A model generated the notes under the pieces. That model saw nothing but the letters and a program-made list of their open reading frames with translations. It was not told where the DNA came from and searched no databases. From assembly GCA_019925095.2 (NCBI GenBank), contig CM034389.1, forward strand, positions 17,719,435 to 17,783,434: DNA of 64,000 nucleotides, given 5' to 3'. Both the position numbers and the translations under genes were made by a program. Position 1 is the first letter of the stretch; every line of letters starts with the position of its first letter. Origin of the DNA: Dendrolimus kikuchii (taxonomy: Eukaryota > Arthropoda > Insecta > Lepidoptera > Lasiocampidae). Shown one piece after another: positions 32,750 to 44,989 of this stretch.

Positions 32750-33187
32750 AAAAAAAACTGGAATAGACTATATAAACGATGGCGAACACGATGCAAATTT
32801 TTTTTAGATTTCTTTTCTGTCTGTTTGTTCGGGATTCGATCGATCGAGATCAACAGCAAAATACTAGACTTAAAATTATTTTTTATTCTGGGAATCCCAC
32901 AGGAATTTTCTGGAAATGATTTAAAATAGCCCGATTAAAAATAAATTTCGAATTCCAATGTGAATTTTTCACTGATCACATAGTTTTACTAGTAGACAGT
33001 AGACATAGTTTTCACTAAAACGATAGCTTACATTCTTTTTTAAATGCTGTGGTAATTTGTGACCCGGGAATCCAGCGAGAATTTCAAGCCAAGCGTGGCT
33101 GAAATCGCGGGCATGCCCTTTGCTGTTATAAATGTCCGTAGACGATGGCTCTCCATTAGGTGCCGAACTTATGTAATAAAAAAACAC
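32729..33187 (+). repeat. Member of the 'gtacattaaagctat' repeat family plus a 3' module
   Basis: Shares with 34160-35460: 'aaactggaatagactatata', 'tctgggaatcccacagg', 'tttcactaaaacgatag' and 'gacccgggaat'. The distal part (33105-33187) is a retroposon 3' module ending 'aataaaaaaac'. No clean boundary between them. Confidence 0.5.
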
Positions 33188-33189
33188 GA

Positions 33190-34155
33190 TAGTCTTCTGA
33201 TGTTGGCACTCATGCAGAGAAAAAAATTGAGTTAAAGTATACCCGTATACTTAACAATAATTATGTAACTGTAGACCAGCTTTTATGCTTTGCGAAGATT
33301 CGCGAAGCATAAAACCTTGTGACGGATTTACACATATGCCCCAGTAGGCTTTTTAAATTTCGCCAACTCTTGAAGCTGTTCATTCCGGTCGAACATAAAC
33401 TCTAGGCTCCAGCCTGCTTGTAAATCCGCCACTGAAGACCCGATTCTTCACATTCTTGTAATGTAATTTGCAAACATTTTAAATAGATGTAACAAAAAGA
33501 AAGTAATAATGTTAGTTAATCAACTGAAATGAATATCAAAATTCATTAAAAGCTTTATATATCTTAGCTCACGCATACAATGATTTTGCTATCTTAATTT
33601 GATAGCAACTAATACATCTCTCGAGAGAAGGCAATTAGCGAATATGAATGGATAAGCCATAGGCAGCCACTGCAGTATTCCATGTATATGCAAATTGATT
33701 TTGCAAGGGATTATACATACAATTATATTGATATTTGGTGTTGTTATTGTGAAATATTAATGAATATAAAACATCAATGGAATTATTTGTGCAATAATAA
33801 TGTAATTTGTGCATTAGTTGTGCTGTATTGCATCAAAGAAAAATATGAAACACCTGATACTATTGTTGTAATTGTTATTGTTTTTCGAGAATGGGGTTCT
33901 CAATTATTTATTGACGCTGATTTGATTCACACCTTTAACTGTATCTTTTAATACATAATAAAGCATATTCATTCATTCACCTTTGTAGTTTTTTATGGAA
34001 CAAAAAGCAAAATGGCAAAAAAATATTATTTTAATTTTGTCATGCCCCTCTGTCCGTCATGTTTATATAAAAATTATAAGCATAAATGTATATACGTCAG
34101 TCATTTTACTTGGATTGGAGATTAATATATCTCAAATAATAGAAAATTCTAAAAA
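33190..34155. other. Nothing recognised
   Basis: Plus ORF 33682-33951 is low-complexity AT and shows no domain. Confidence 0.45.
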
Positions 34156-34198
34156 TGATATCTCTGTACATTGAAGCTATTTAAAAACAACTGGAATA

Positions 34199-34795
34199 TC
34201 CCTATTAATATTATAAATGCGAAAGTAACTCTGTCTGTCTGTCTGTCTGTTCTGTTTTCACGGAAAAACTACTAGACCGATTTGGCTGAAACTCAGTATA
34301 TATATATTTTCGATGCCGAGAATGAACATAGGATATTTTTTATCCCGAAAAATGGGATAGTTTCCGGGATAAAAATATATTTGTCTTTTTGTTTGTTATC
34401 CTTTTATGGAAAGACTATTCTACCTATTTGGCTGAAACTCGGTACATATATAATTTGAATACCGAGAGTGCCCAAGGGATACTTTTTATCCCGGGTAATG
34501 GGATATATTTTGGGATAGATTTATGTAAAGTTTATCCCGGAAACTAGGACTGGTTTTGTGATTTTGTCCATTTCGTCCACTGGGTCGACTGGGTCGACTG
34601 GATCGACTGGGTCCACTTTGACGACTGGATCCACTGGGTCCAGTTGGTCCACTGGGTCCACTGGGTCCACATGGACCATGTTATCTATTTTGTCATTTTT
34701 GTCAAGTTTTGTCATTTATGTAGTTTACATAAAGACGGGGGTGGTATAGTTTGCGATATAAAATGAAGTGAATCTTTCGGGGGCAAATACATACA
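34199..34795 (+). mobile_element. Helitron-like minisatellite element, copy D
   Basis: Begins A|TCCCTATTAATATTATAA at 34199 exactly as copy B, with (TCTG)n, two 'gatttggctgaaactc' blocks, the internal 'tatcccg..cgggata' hairpin, a 9-bp array, and then 'tttgcgatataaaatgaagtg'. The terminal hairpin is lost near 34790. It has inserted into the left arm of the foldback element. Confidence 0.7.
34563..34705 (+). repeat. 9-bp minisatellite (GGTCCACTG) of Helitron copy D
   Basis: About a dozen units alternating 'gggtccact' and 'gggtcgact', same position as the arrays of the other copies. Apparent GSTGST-like ORFs are shadows. Confidence 0.8.
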
Positions 34796-35539
34796 AATTT
34801 AATACAATTAACTAAACTAAACAAAACAAAACTACTGGGCCCATTACTATGCGGTTTTCGCTAATCGTCAGCAATTTTTTAGACTTAAAATCTGCGCTAC
34901 TTTTTAATCTGGGCATCCCGCGGTAATTTGCCTGGGAATTGTTTAAAATGGCCAGATTAAATAAAAATTGGAATTGCAATGTATTTTTTCACTGATCGAT
35001 AGCAAATTTTATGTAACACTAATCCGCGACTTCGTTTACCCTTGACTTAAATTCCCGGGTCAAAAATACCGCAGCATTTGAAAAACAATGTAAGCTATCG
35101 TTTTAGTGAAAATTGACAGAATAACCTAATTTTTACGAACTCGAACAACTACAAACCGTTCCCAGGAAAATTCCCGCGGGATTATCGGGATAAAAAATCA
35201 CACATTTTATTACATTAAAGCTATCGATCAGTAAAAAAGTCTCATTAGAATTCGATTTATTTAATGTGTCCAATGATTTAAATCACTCTAAGAAAAAATC
35301 CCGCAGGATTCCCAGGATAAAAAGTAGCGCAGAGTTCAAGTCTAAGAATTAGCTGCCGATCAGCGAAAACCGCGTCGAAATCAACCCTGTAGATTTTACG
35401 TGAAACTCCGTTTATATAGTCTTGCAGTTTTCTTTAATAGCTTTAATGTACAAACAGAGCATGTTTAGAATTTTATAATATTATAGATAAATTTATGTTA
35501 TGTGTGATATTTTTATTATTATTATTTTTACCGCTTATT

Positions 35540-35665
35540 CGGGTACACAAAAATTAGCTTATTCCGACACAGTTTTCACTAAAACGATAGTTGCGCTACT
35601 TTGTGTCTTGGGAATCCCGCAGGAATTTCAAGTCATGCGTGGCAGACGTCGCGGGCATATCCTAG
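35540..35665 (+). mobile_element. Helitron-like 3' end
   Basis: 'ttttcactaaaacgatag' through 'gggaatcccgcaggaatttc' and 'cgtcgcgggcatatCCTAG|T' (CTAG 35662-35665). Shares its body with 32980-33120. The 5' end is undefined. Confidence 0.5.
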
Positions 35666-35669
35666 TAAT

Positions 35670-36735
35670 AAATACAATATAGATGAAATTGGGAGATAGT
35701 TGTCTTCTATGAAAACATATTGTATAATATAACTTGATTAAATTGAAATGACACAACAAACATGTAACTAAGGATACAAACTAATTAAGTTGTAGTAAGT
35801 ACGATTTAGACAGGTTTTGAAGAAAAATAATGATGATGAATCAGTCAGTAAGCCGTATGGAAATATTTAGAATAGAAGTCTACTTAAACATTAATTTCAA
35901 ATCATTCTTGTGTTGTACCTTCGATACTTGTTCAGCTCAATATCGATATCATATTTACACGTGTGGATCATAATAATACTTATATCCAATAGAACTTAGT
36001 CGTGTTTTTGTTACATCATGATAAATTAAAAATTAATTTGAATCTTCTTTATTAGAATACTTATTAAAATTTTCCCAAAAAGCTAATATCGAACGAACAG
36101 AAAGTTGTAATACAAATAGTAACTTTTGTAAATGAGATGAAAGCGCAAACATTGCAGGGAGTCCCTTTATAAATATTCTAAATAAAGCTTTTGTGCCTTC
36201 ACACAATTGCCTATTGTAGAGTGGCACAAATAATGAATTGACATTGTAATTTGTTCATTGAACGGCAAATGGTTTGTTGCGGTTAGGGTTACCATTCACA
36301 ATATATATAATACTGTCAAGAATTCGGTAACTCCAAAATATTCTCGGATGAAAAGAGAGAATTCATATTAGATGTCATTTAATTAATATTAGAATTCATC
36401 ATACTCTTTGCCTTTTTACAGTACTGCACATTCATTATTATGGTCATAAACCTTACTATTGTAGGTGAATGAGAAACATAGAAATGATAGACTAAAATAC
36501 ACTCGAACCAAAAATGAAATACGTGCAGGTCATAAGAAGCTGCACCTTACGGCCTCTTTTGGCGAAGAGAACAGCATAGACTGCATAATGCAATGTGCTT
36601 ATTCATAAAAAAAATCTTAAATTAAATAGTTATCCTTTACTTATCACCGCACCTGTCATCTGGAACACCCAATTTACAGATTTAGGGCATATCATAGAGA
36701 TACCACCTTCGAAGATACATTTTTATATTGATAGT
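35670..36735. other. Nothing recognised
   Basis: No supported gene or repeat. Confidence 0.45.
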
Positions 36736-36739
36736 TACT

Positions 36740-36960
36740 GATTTACTAGTATAAGTTTGACATGTGATAAAAATAATGTCAAACTGGAGGAATGATAGAT
36801 ACAAATGTAAATCTATACCAAAAGAAGATGGATGGATTGTGTGAAGGATGAAATGATGATTTGTGATGTGATAAAGGACGTATGTCAGCATAGAGGAGTA
36901 TAGAAGGAAGGGACATATTGTGCCGACCCCAAATAATAGCGAGAAGGTGTAAGAAAAGAG
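36740..36960 (+). pseudogene. LINE 3' end remnant (WMDxVKDD family), copy 2
   Basis: The plus frame reads KRRWMDCVKDEMMICDVIKD, VCQHRGV, stop (36901-36903), KEGTYCADPK, stop 36934-36936. Typical LINE C-terminus (KRWMDCVKDDM...WKxxTCCADP). Sister of 3205-3440, and the 3' UTR is similar ('agaaaagagagag'). Confidence 0.7.
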
Positions 36961-36964
36961 AGAG

Positions 36965-37635
36965 AGTTACTTATGTACTGATATGATTGATTGTTGACAT
37001 AAATATGTATTTTTTGCAAAAACTTTATAATTCAATCCGAGTTATCCCTATGACACGGCTTGGATATTCGATAAATGCAATAAAATATCTGTCACAGGTA
37101 TTATAGTTAATACGGCAACACTGGCCGGTTGCGGTCATTTCACGGACGAGTGCTTCTGTTCGCTTTTAAATTCTCTATTATAATGTAAGCGATGAATTCT
37201 CTGTTCAAAGTAATTACCCATCATATATGGCCAAATAATAAAACTATTTTACTATCGTATCGCTCCCGCCCCTAATTTTTCGCAACTGAACTACACAGTT
37301 TTATATAGAATACGGAAAGAAGAAACAAAGAAAAATATTTAAAGACATAGCGACGTACTTACATTGATTGAGAACTTTAGAGAACGTCAATGTCAATCTT
37401 TCGTATATAATATATTATAATTTTTGTCTTCTGCCTCTACAATACTATTCTGTTTATAAATATGTATTACAGTGTTATACATTTCATATATATCGTGTGT
37501 ATTAATTATGTATATTGAATATTTATTTTATCGGTATCCCCACAATATTTGTTTCTAATTTCCTGTGTACTAATTATTATTATGTTTATATTAATTGTAT
37601 GTATATCTATGTACGTAATTATTATTATTGTATGT
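36965..37635. other. Nothing recognised
   Basis: AT-rich; no supported feature. Confidence 0.45.
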
Positions 37636-37639
37636 CTTT

Positions 37640-38245
37640 CAAGAACACGGGCCATAAAAATGGCCCGGACTTTTGGAGGGCTTGCGTGGGGGGGCCATGG
37701 GAAGGCCAACACGTAGAGGCCCCTTGACAAATTTAATCTAATGTGGCGTGACACTGACCGGCGACTATCCCTGTCTACACTATATAGTAATGCACCCAAG
37801 GACAAGCCCCGGCCAGTGTAGGACTATTGTGGGAAATGAGGACAAAAAGTACCGGGCTATTGTGGTGATCTGCTAATGGTACTAGGGGTCTGGGAATATG
37901 GGAACTATGGCGTCTGCCCGTCGCAATGTGCAGGGAACATGGAAAATTGGGCAGACGGTGACTCGCCACTCCCTGCATGGGCCCCAAAAAATGCCATAGA
38001 AGACAGGGGCAACATGGGTGTGAGTGGCTAAGGGGTGTAGAGAGGTGGGCTGCAGGTTCATCGAAGCTACTTCTGACGTGATGCCATTTATCACTTCCAC
38101 CCCTGGAGCTTGAGTCTTAGCTCTAGCGATCTCACTCCACTCCGTGCCGGCCAGCTAAGGCAAGCACGGAGACGGCGGCCTTGCCTTGGCCCCCGGAGTC
38201 AGGTACGAGGTGTCGCTACTCACCTTAATTATTATTATTATTCAC
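37640..38245 (+). mobile_element. GC-rich retroelement segment ending in (TTA)n, family unassigned
   Basis: Sharply GC-richer than its flanks, with 'gccactccctgcatgggccc', 'ctcactccactccgtgccgg' and 'gtcaggtacgaggtgtcgct', and ends in about five TTA repeats. I recognise this as a lepidopteran non-LTR untranslated region, but cannot name the family. ORFs on both strands (up to 99 codons) show no domain. Confidence 0.45.
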
Positions 38246-38249
38246 GCTA

Positions 38250-38455
38250 TATATATACATATATAAATAACAGTGCAACATCCGTCCGTCCTAGGGTGCA
38301 GTTGAAATCCAGCGTCAGGCACCTGTTGCCTGGCAAATGCTGAACTGCGCCTATTTGGTACCATTGCGAGATTTTTTGGTATATTTCACCGTACAATTCA
38401 TTCATTGCCATATGTGTCGTTGTGTGATGACCAAATAAACGTTTTTTCTTTCTTT
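38250..38455 (+). repeat. Segment ending in 'caaataaacgttttttc' and (TTTC)n
   Basis: 'gttgcctggcaaatgctgaa' through a polyadenylation-like AATAAA and TTTC repeats. Possibly the 3' end of another retroelement; weak. Confidence 0.3.
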
Positions 38456-38658
38456 CTTTGCTTGTTGCTTGTATTTAAAAATTAATTGTATGCCGCATTT
38501 TCAGCAAACAAGGTTTGCACTCATTCTGATTTTCAGTGCAAACCTTCCTTTTGACGTGATACCAAAACGATCCGATTTTTTTTTGTGAAACTAATTTTAA
38601 AACTATTTAATTAATAAATGATAATATATACTCAAATAAACAATATAAGGCATCGTCG

Positions 38659-38757
38659 TCAGCCAATCGTAGTCCAGACGTAGATCTTTCCAAGTTTACG
38701 CCATATATCCCGGTCCTCTACTGTCCTCGTCCTACTACTGGCAACTTTATAGAAATC
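38659..38757 (-). pseudogene. RTE-like LINE RT C-terminus remnant
   Basis: The minus frame reads FYKVASSRTRTVEDRDIWRK, LGKIYVWTTIG, stop 38659-38661. It matches the RTE tail (KVAGxRWxRxAEDRDxWRxLGEAYVQQWTxIG). About 33 codons remain. Confidence 0.65.
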
Positions 38758-38759
38758 GG

Positions 38760-40910
38760 CGTATAAAATATGTTTTTTGATTTTTATCCATACCAGACCA
38801 AAAGGTTCTGAGAACAGTGATTGTGACACATAAAGGCAAACGGACAGACGAATAGACGGAAACGATTATCTCATAAGGGCTGCGTTTTTGCTAATATTTA
38901 TGGAACCTTAATAAGGGAGAAACTAACATCCCAACAAACAGTCTTACTTTCACATTTACATAGGTATTAATGTGGATTCACATAAAGGAAAGGGCTTACC
39001 CGAGGTCAATAAATCCCCACTCGGAAAGTAAACGCGAACCCGTAGCAGTCCACTTAATCCTGTAGTTTTGTTAGAAAATAAAGGTTCCTTTGTCATATTA
39101 TTATACAACCCTATTGTCTTCCGTGCAGCGGGGGATTGCCTTAAAAATTGAAAACAATAAGATAATGCTCCCATTTCACGCGTATCTTTTATTTGCCGCT
39201 TTTTGTTTGTACGAATAAATGGATAGTAAATGGTGTCGAGGGATAAGAAAGGTTTACAAGTGCGGGGTGGCTCATCATAAATCCAGTGTTTCGGACGGCA
39301 GCTTCCTTCCGTCGCCGCGTCAGCGCGTGCGTTCAACTCAATTTAGGGCTCATACACACGGTGCGCTGCGTTTCTTTCTGCATGAAAGACGCACGTTAAG
39401 GTGCTTTAAACAGATTCGTGGCCGGTGCCTATATCTTACTATTCATTCACTTGCCTAACCATCAGTAGAAATTGGGCATTTTTTTATTATTATTAATATC
39501 TCTACGGACTCGAGTTCCGTACTCATTTACTACTTAATTTCTATGAAAAATTTTAGACTCCATACACGCTTATTGTTTATTTTTGTTACTGTGTGTGACA
39601 TTAATTTAGTAATTTTTATGTTGTGGTGTACCTTAAGAATCACTTATTATATTAATTTATTCTAATTTTAATACTAAACTTATACTAATGTAGAGTGTAT
39701 CTGTTACATGCTGGTGTTGTGAGGAAGTGCATGTGCAGTGTTGACCTTATATCTATACTTATATATAGTCCTATCTAGTGCCATGTGTGTTGTTTGTTTG
39801 TTTTCTGTGCCTGGGTTATTAATTTTTAGGCTCTTTATGTATCTTGGTTTGTTTGTGGAGTATGCGTGTAATGCAATGCGATGGTTTTAATTGAAATTGG
39901 GCATTAGAAGTATGGAGCTTATGTCAAACTTTAACCGATAGTAAGGCAAGTTAATGTATAGTAAGAAATAGGAGCCGGACATCAATCGCAACCAGTAAAT
40001 TTTTGCATACGTTCAAAATTCATACATGCTGTTATAGTATAAACGCTCCGATACGTCAATACAGATGCGCTGTGGTCGCGAGTTTGTATTTACTGTACTT
40101 ATTTACACTAAGTATATTATATACCAGTGAAAAAAAACAATAACGACGTAATGCATGTATAATAATTAGATGGATCAGTGAAATTGAACCAATTTCTCTG
40201 AAAGGCGCAGAATCGAAAGGATACGACGGTATCTAATGACATTGAATAACTCAAGTGTTTGACAATATACACCACTTTGGTAGATTCTTCCAAATTGAAA
40301 AACAGAAATGAACCGTCTAATATCGGTTTGAGAGACACACTTTAACCGAGCTTGTTACATCTATATGGCGATATATACGTGTTTGTATCGATATAAATTC
40401 AATAATTTGCTTTTATGAAATTTATGGCGCTGTAAACGCATGTCGACGTCTGTGCGTAAATAATCGTCGTGTGTATAGACTCTTAGATATCTGTGTGCCT
40501 GTGGATGCTCTACGTAAACTAGACTTTTATATTTATGCGAGTATTATTCGCGCTGAAAGCTAAACTTTAACGAATTATGTATTTGCGAAGTTACAGTTAT
40601 TGTGAACTTTGTTCAGAAGTGAGTTTTTTTATATTGAAGTAGGTTTTAGGATATTCCAGGGGATGATTTTTGAATAGAATAGAATATACTATACCGTATA
40701 AAAATGCTACATAAAATCGAGAACATGAATATTCAAGTACAATCGGCAGTCTTATCGTCATGGCGATCGATTGTCTTTGGTTTCGTATTCGCTGTGAATT
40801 ATTATATTTGCTGAAATAAAACATTAATAAAAATAAAGTGCTTATTTAAACTAATATTAATTATATTATGTTATTTGACTAATGTTCACGGTCGCAGAGA
40901 ACAACATGTC
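38760..40910. other. Mostly unrecognised
   Basis: 'ataagggctgcgtttttgct..tggaacctta' (38874-38912) resembles the 'ggttccgttt' repeat. A minus ORF of 126 codons (38956-39336) and a CpG-richer patch at 39230-39400 have no recognisable content. Confidence 0.4.
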
Positions 40911-40914
40911 GTAG

Positions 40915-41095
40915 TTTTTTTCATGTGCGGACCAGTTGGTGGTAGAAGGTTATCGTCACCCATGGACATCTGCAACACTAAGGCAGCCGATGCGTAGCCT
41001 ACATCGTTGAGACTTTAAGTATCTGTTTACGCCCTTTTTGAAGATCTCCATATTATAGCGCTCTGGGAAAACCGCGGGAGGAGTTCATACCATAA
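40915..41095 (-). repeat. Retroposon 3' module plus extension
   Basis: 'agttggtggtagaaggttat', 'cgtcacccatggacatctgc', 'aacactaagg' align in inverse with the 3' module, followed by 'ctctgggaaaaccgcgggag', a segment I associate with a lepidopteran LINE. Boundaries uncertain. Confidence 0.4.
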
Positions 41096-41099
41096 CTTG

Positions 41100-42187
41100 C
41101 ACACATATGGCATAAACGAGCGCGCGAACTAGTGATGATTGCCCAGAGCAACATTTTTCAGCCACAAAACTCATTTTGTAACAAGAAAAATATTATCTTG
41201 TGGATTTCCTACCTCCTCGAGCTTGTGTAGGAGACAAGGCAACGTTAAAACATATTTTATATATTAGTTACATAGTTTGTCACTCCTTCCAGCTCCAAAT
41301 CTTCAATTTCATATCTCGAGGCAATTATCACTTTTGGCATGAAATATTTAAATCTTTTATTTTATTTCAGAATAAAAAAAACCCTCTGTAACAAATTTCA
41401 AGAAAATCTTTTTTATTTACTACCGTGAAGAAGAAACGAACATAAATTGTACGAGCCAATATAGCTCGTACAGCGTATTTTGCATATAAATACGGAACAA
41501 ACAATATACTAAAACAGACGTATTAACATCACCATCATGTGCGCCACTTGTGCACTGCAAGTCGTACGTTTCAGGTCATCCAACGACCTTAATAAACAAC
41601 ATACAACAACTCAATGTGGACTGGCTTGGCAACACCCTTCAATCGGGGTCCATCGTTAACGGCGATTAAGCCCAGCATCTTTGGAACTGTACAAACCGTA
41701 CATAAATAATATATACTATCAAAACCAACTTTTATGTTTGTAGACTAGTATGGGATATCTACGCATTAGTTTGGAAATTGGAAGGAAAATAACATACATG
41801 GAAATTTATTCAAAGACTCAACTACGGGCCAAGACACGTTACTAAAACTATAAGATATACGGCTAATGCAACAGACTAGCCGGGCTCGTTTGCATGCACG
41901 TAGGAAACATCCATTAAAACTTGCAATTGACTCGCACACTGCCGTAAAGTTGGGATTAGTTTCGGAAACTAATCATTAATCTTGCAAAAGTATTATGTTC
42001 TTAAGTTGGTTGTAGTGCGGAAGAGTGGGCGGATTTGCTTGGCTGCGTCAAGTTTTAGACACAATTAATTTTTGAGCCCTTTTGGCTACTAGAAATCTGT
42101 TTCGCTATGTGCTGCTTAAAAAGAAGAAATACAATAAAACCCCAGCGATGCCTACGTTATGTATTCAGTTTTCAGTTCATTAGGTAT
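41100..42187. other. Nothing recognised
   Basis: No supported gene or repeat. Confidence 0.45.
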
Positions 42188-42191
42188 ATAT

Positions 42192-42617
42192 TGTTACGAG
42201 TTGCAGGACTCGAATTATTATAGAGTTTATTAGAACTATACAAACACGTATAACACAGGTACAAATATAACCGAACACAACAAAGCCAAACGTCACTAAT
42301 AGATATTCCCGATATGTACACACGTCTCGCTTCGTTTGTGGTTCTCGCTCGACTGCCTCGTCCCTCAATCGAGGCATTGCTTTATAATGCACAGATGCAA
42401 TATGCCTGCCCGGCCGCGTGGACCAAATTTCCTAGAATCAGTCCAAAACACCTGGCTAGTAACTGCCATAAAAGATTACAATAAACAATGAGCTGTTTTA
42501 TAATCACAAACTTTAAACACAAAGTAAACAAAAGAAGTCCAAATTCAGAAGGTAATAAAATGTCTTTTTACGGTATGCAGGTGTGACTCCACTTTTGTCG
42601 GCGTCTAGGTCGCAACA
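42192..42617. mobile_element. Putative solo LTR (426 bp, 4-bp TSD)
   Basis: Begins TGTTACGAG and ends TCGCAACA, giving the short terminal inverted repeat TGTT(A/G)CGA with TG..CA ends. It is flanked by ATAT on both sides (42188-42191 and 42618-42621). No internal gag/pol lies next to it, so it is a solo LTR from LTR-LTR recombination. TGT..ACA ends with a 4-bp duplication fit Ty3/Gypsy or BEL. A 'cataaaagattacaataaa' core on the plus strand could hold TATA/poly-A signals. Transcription direction uncertain. Confidence 0.6.
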
Positions 42618-42621
42618 ATAT

Positions 42622-43430
42622 CATTCTCTTTCTTCTCTTCTCAAAATTATTATATATGTTGTACAAGTTCCTATGAGAAACTGAAGGAGTTAGAAAGAAG
42701 AGACACGCGAAAATATACATTTTGTGGTGAATTGTAATAATTACAATTGTTGAAACAATGTATTAGTCTAAGAGACGCTGGAGATCGACTTCGCCCATCT
42801 GATAACCAGATGAGGCATATTTTTTTAAAATCAAATTATATTGATTCGTAAACACGCCTATGATAGCTTGCCAATCGAAAAGTGTTCATGGGTACTTTTG
42901 AAGTATTCAAAGCATAGCAATAATATTCCATGAGCAGTTTTTTGCAGGAAAGTCTATACGGTTATTTATGTAGTTAAATTATCTGTCCTACGATACCAAA
43001 TTTTATTGGTTAACAGAACGGTGCAGTTACCTATATTGACTTACTTGTTTATACCCGCTTACCAGATAGTCATGAACAGAAATATAGGTACGCCTATCAA
43101 GGCATATTTCTTCATGTTAAAAACTATCAGTTTTATTCTGTTATCAAAGGAGTTGAAAGTTTGCCTGTGAATTATCTTTATCTGCTGTCATTTGACAATT
43201 GACAATTTAATTAAAAAAACATTTTAATCCACTGCATAAGTTCGCGTCAGTAATTCATTAGATTACGAATCATTTCGAGCATTATAAGATTATGATTAAT
43301 GATTATTATTTATGTATATATCAATATACGTATATTTTTGTCTTATTTCTATGTCTATTATACTTGCCATTTCAAAATTTTATATATAATATTATTTTAT
43401 TTATTTTTATTCTAGTTATATTGCAAAACC
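42622..43430. other. Nothing recognised
   Basis: No supported gene or repeat. Confidence 0.45.
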
Positions 43431-43434
43431 CACA

Positions 43435-43590
43435 TGTTACACAATTTTTCTCTAATCCATCCTAAGGTTGTCTGGAAGAAATTGCTTTTAGTGATAAGAC
43501 CGCCTATTGTCTTCTGTACTTAAACTTCTTGAATTGTATCTTAATGTTATGCAATAAAGTATATTCTATTCTATTTTATTCTATAAGCTC
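43435..43590 (+). repeat. Dispersed lepidopteran repeat, LINE-type 3' end
   Basis: 'atcctaaggttgtctggaag', 'gtgataagaccgcctattgt' and a 'gcaataaagtatattctatt' tail with TTCTA repeats. I recognise this as a very common lepidopteran 3' UTR-like repeat; no second copy here. Confidence 0.45.
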
Positions 43591-43794
43591 ATAAATGTGT
43601 TGCTACTGGACTCGAGACCCCCATTTTTAGGATATTGGAAGGTATGACCTAACCTAATGGCGGATTATCTCACACACGACACGACACACATGATTATCTC
43701 AATGTACCTACTTAACAATTGTAGAAATATGCACATTAAATAAAAAAAAGCCGATTTAAGCTGTAGATGTTTTTTGTTTCCATTGTATTATGTA

Positions 43795-44521
43795 CTAGAG
43801 TTTACCCCGCTGCTGCGCCACGGGTCCACCTCTAGTGCGTGCTTCTTGTCTAAAGAGGTTACAATACAGCTTACATTATATTACATTTTTATGCTACTGA
43901 TATTTGCCCCGGAAGATTCACTTAATTTTATATCGCAAACCATCCTATCTCCCGAATGAAAAGTATCGATGCCATTTCGGTATTAAAACTACATATGTAC
44001 ACCAAAATGATCAAATAAACCACATCGACCACACCGACCACATCGACCACATCGACCACTTCGACTACTTCGACCACTTCGACCACTTCAACCACTTCGA
44101 CCACATCCACCACATCGACCATATCAACAACGCCAACCACACCGACCACACCGACCACACCGACCACACCGACCACACCGACCACACCGACCATACCGAC
44201 CACACCGACCACACCGACCACACTGACCATGCCGACCACACTGACCACATCGATCACATCGACCAAAATGATCAAATTAACCAAAATGACGAAAATGGCA
44301 AATCACAAAATAAAAACCTATCCTACTTTCTGGGATAATCTTTACATAAATCTATCCCCAAACTTATCCCATTATCCGGGATGAAAAGTATCCCCTGTCC
44401 ACCCTCGGTATTAAAATATGTATATGTACCGAATTTCAGCCAAATCGTTTCAGTAGATTTTCCGTGAAAACGGAACAGACAGACAGAGAAAGTTACTTTC
44501 GCATTTATATTATTAATAAGG
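43795..44521 (-). mobile_element. Helitron-like minisatellite element, copy E
   Basis: On the minus strand it runs from ~44521 (5' 'ttattaatataaatgcg') to CTAG at 43795-43798, with the terminal hairpin (43795-43840) decayed relative to copy B. The block containing the internal hairpin is deleted. The array carries a 9-bp unit. The tail 'ttgcgatataaaattaagtg' is conserved. Confidence 0.7.
43993..44290 (-). repeat. 9-bp minisatellite (GACCACACC / GACCACATC) of Helitron copy E
   Basis: About thirty units. The centre (44140-44220) is nearly pure GACCACACC, with GACCACATC and GACCACTTC variants outside and ancestral 'caaaatgat' units at both edges. HTDHTD- or VVGVVG-like ORFs are shadows. Confidence 0.9.
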
Positions 44522-44524
44522 TTA

Positions 44525-44900
44525 ATAAGGATTTACGACATTTATCTTTGGTTATGATTGTTAATATAAACAAAGAAGAATATAATAAATTACATAAATA
44601 TTTTTTCAGTTACTTAACGGTTTTCTTGCTATTGAGTGTGTTAAGGCAACTAGTAACTTAGAAATGCGAGAAGTGCTCTGGAATTGTAGATTCTACATCG
44701 AAAGAACCTTCCTCGTGCTTTGTAAGTTAGATATTCTGCAAACTTCCAAGTCAGGTTTTGTTATTAAACTTAATAATACTGTTGATTAACTCTCTCGCCT
44801 TTGTTAGGACTTAAGAATATGGGTGATTCACAATAAGTTTGGAATAAATATTCAATTTTGTTTATTTATTTTTTTTGCCAGAAACAGGGAACGGACTGAT
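44525..44900. other. Nothing recognised
   Basis: No supported feature. Confidence 0.45.
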
Positions 44901-44904
44901 CACC

Positions 44905-44985
44905 TTTTTTATTACCTGAAGCAGATAGAAGACCCATCTGATCGAAAGTAGTTGCCATTGTCTATGGACGCCTGTCCCCAGGGCC
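44905..44985 (-). repeat. Isolated retroposon 3' module
   Basis: 'ttttattacctgaagcagat', 'gacccatctgatcgaaagta', 'ttgccattgtctatggacg': the reverse 3' module, diverged. Confidence 0.45.
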
Positions 44986-44989
44986 GCTA

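Larger units (their letters stand above)
34160..35460. mobile_element. Foldback element with ~200-bp inverted arms, split by a Helitron
   Basis: The left arm starts 'tgtacattgaagctattt' at ~34168 and, after the Helitron at 34199-34795, resumes ~34838-34996 ('tatgcggttttcgctaatcg', 'cactgatcgatagc'). The right arm, ~35212-35460, is its reverse complement ('gctatcgatcagta', 'cagcgaaaaccgcgtcg', 'aatagctttaatgtaca'). The centre carries a GC-rich 'tcccgggtca' segment resembling Helitron subterminal sequence. Non-coding. Confidence 0.65.

Noticed and set aside
33682..33951. 89-codon plus ORF
   Set aside because: Low-complexity AT codons (Ile/Tyr/Val/Cys), no homology recognised.
37506..38343. Several 70-99 codon ORFs on both strands in the GC-rich block
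   Set aside because: Overlapping frames in a GC-rich retroelement segment without domain similarity.
38956..39336. 126-codon minus ORF
   Set aside because: Longest non-repeat frame, but no domain, motif or codon signal I recognise; left as unproven.
43904..44338. 144-codon plus ORF and minus partners with HTD/VVG/VWS repeats
   Set aside because: Triplet readings of the 9-bp minisatellite in Helitron copy E.
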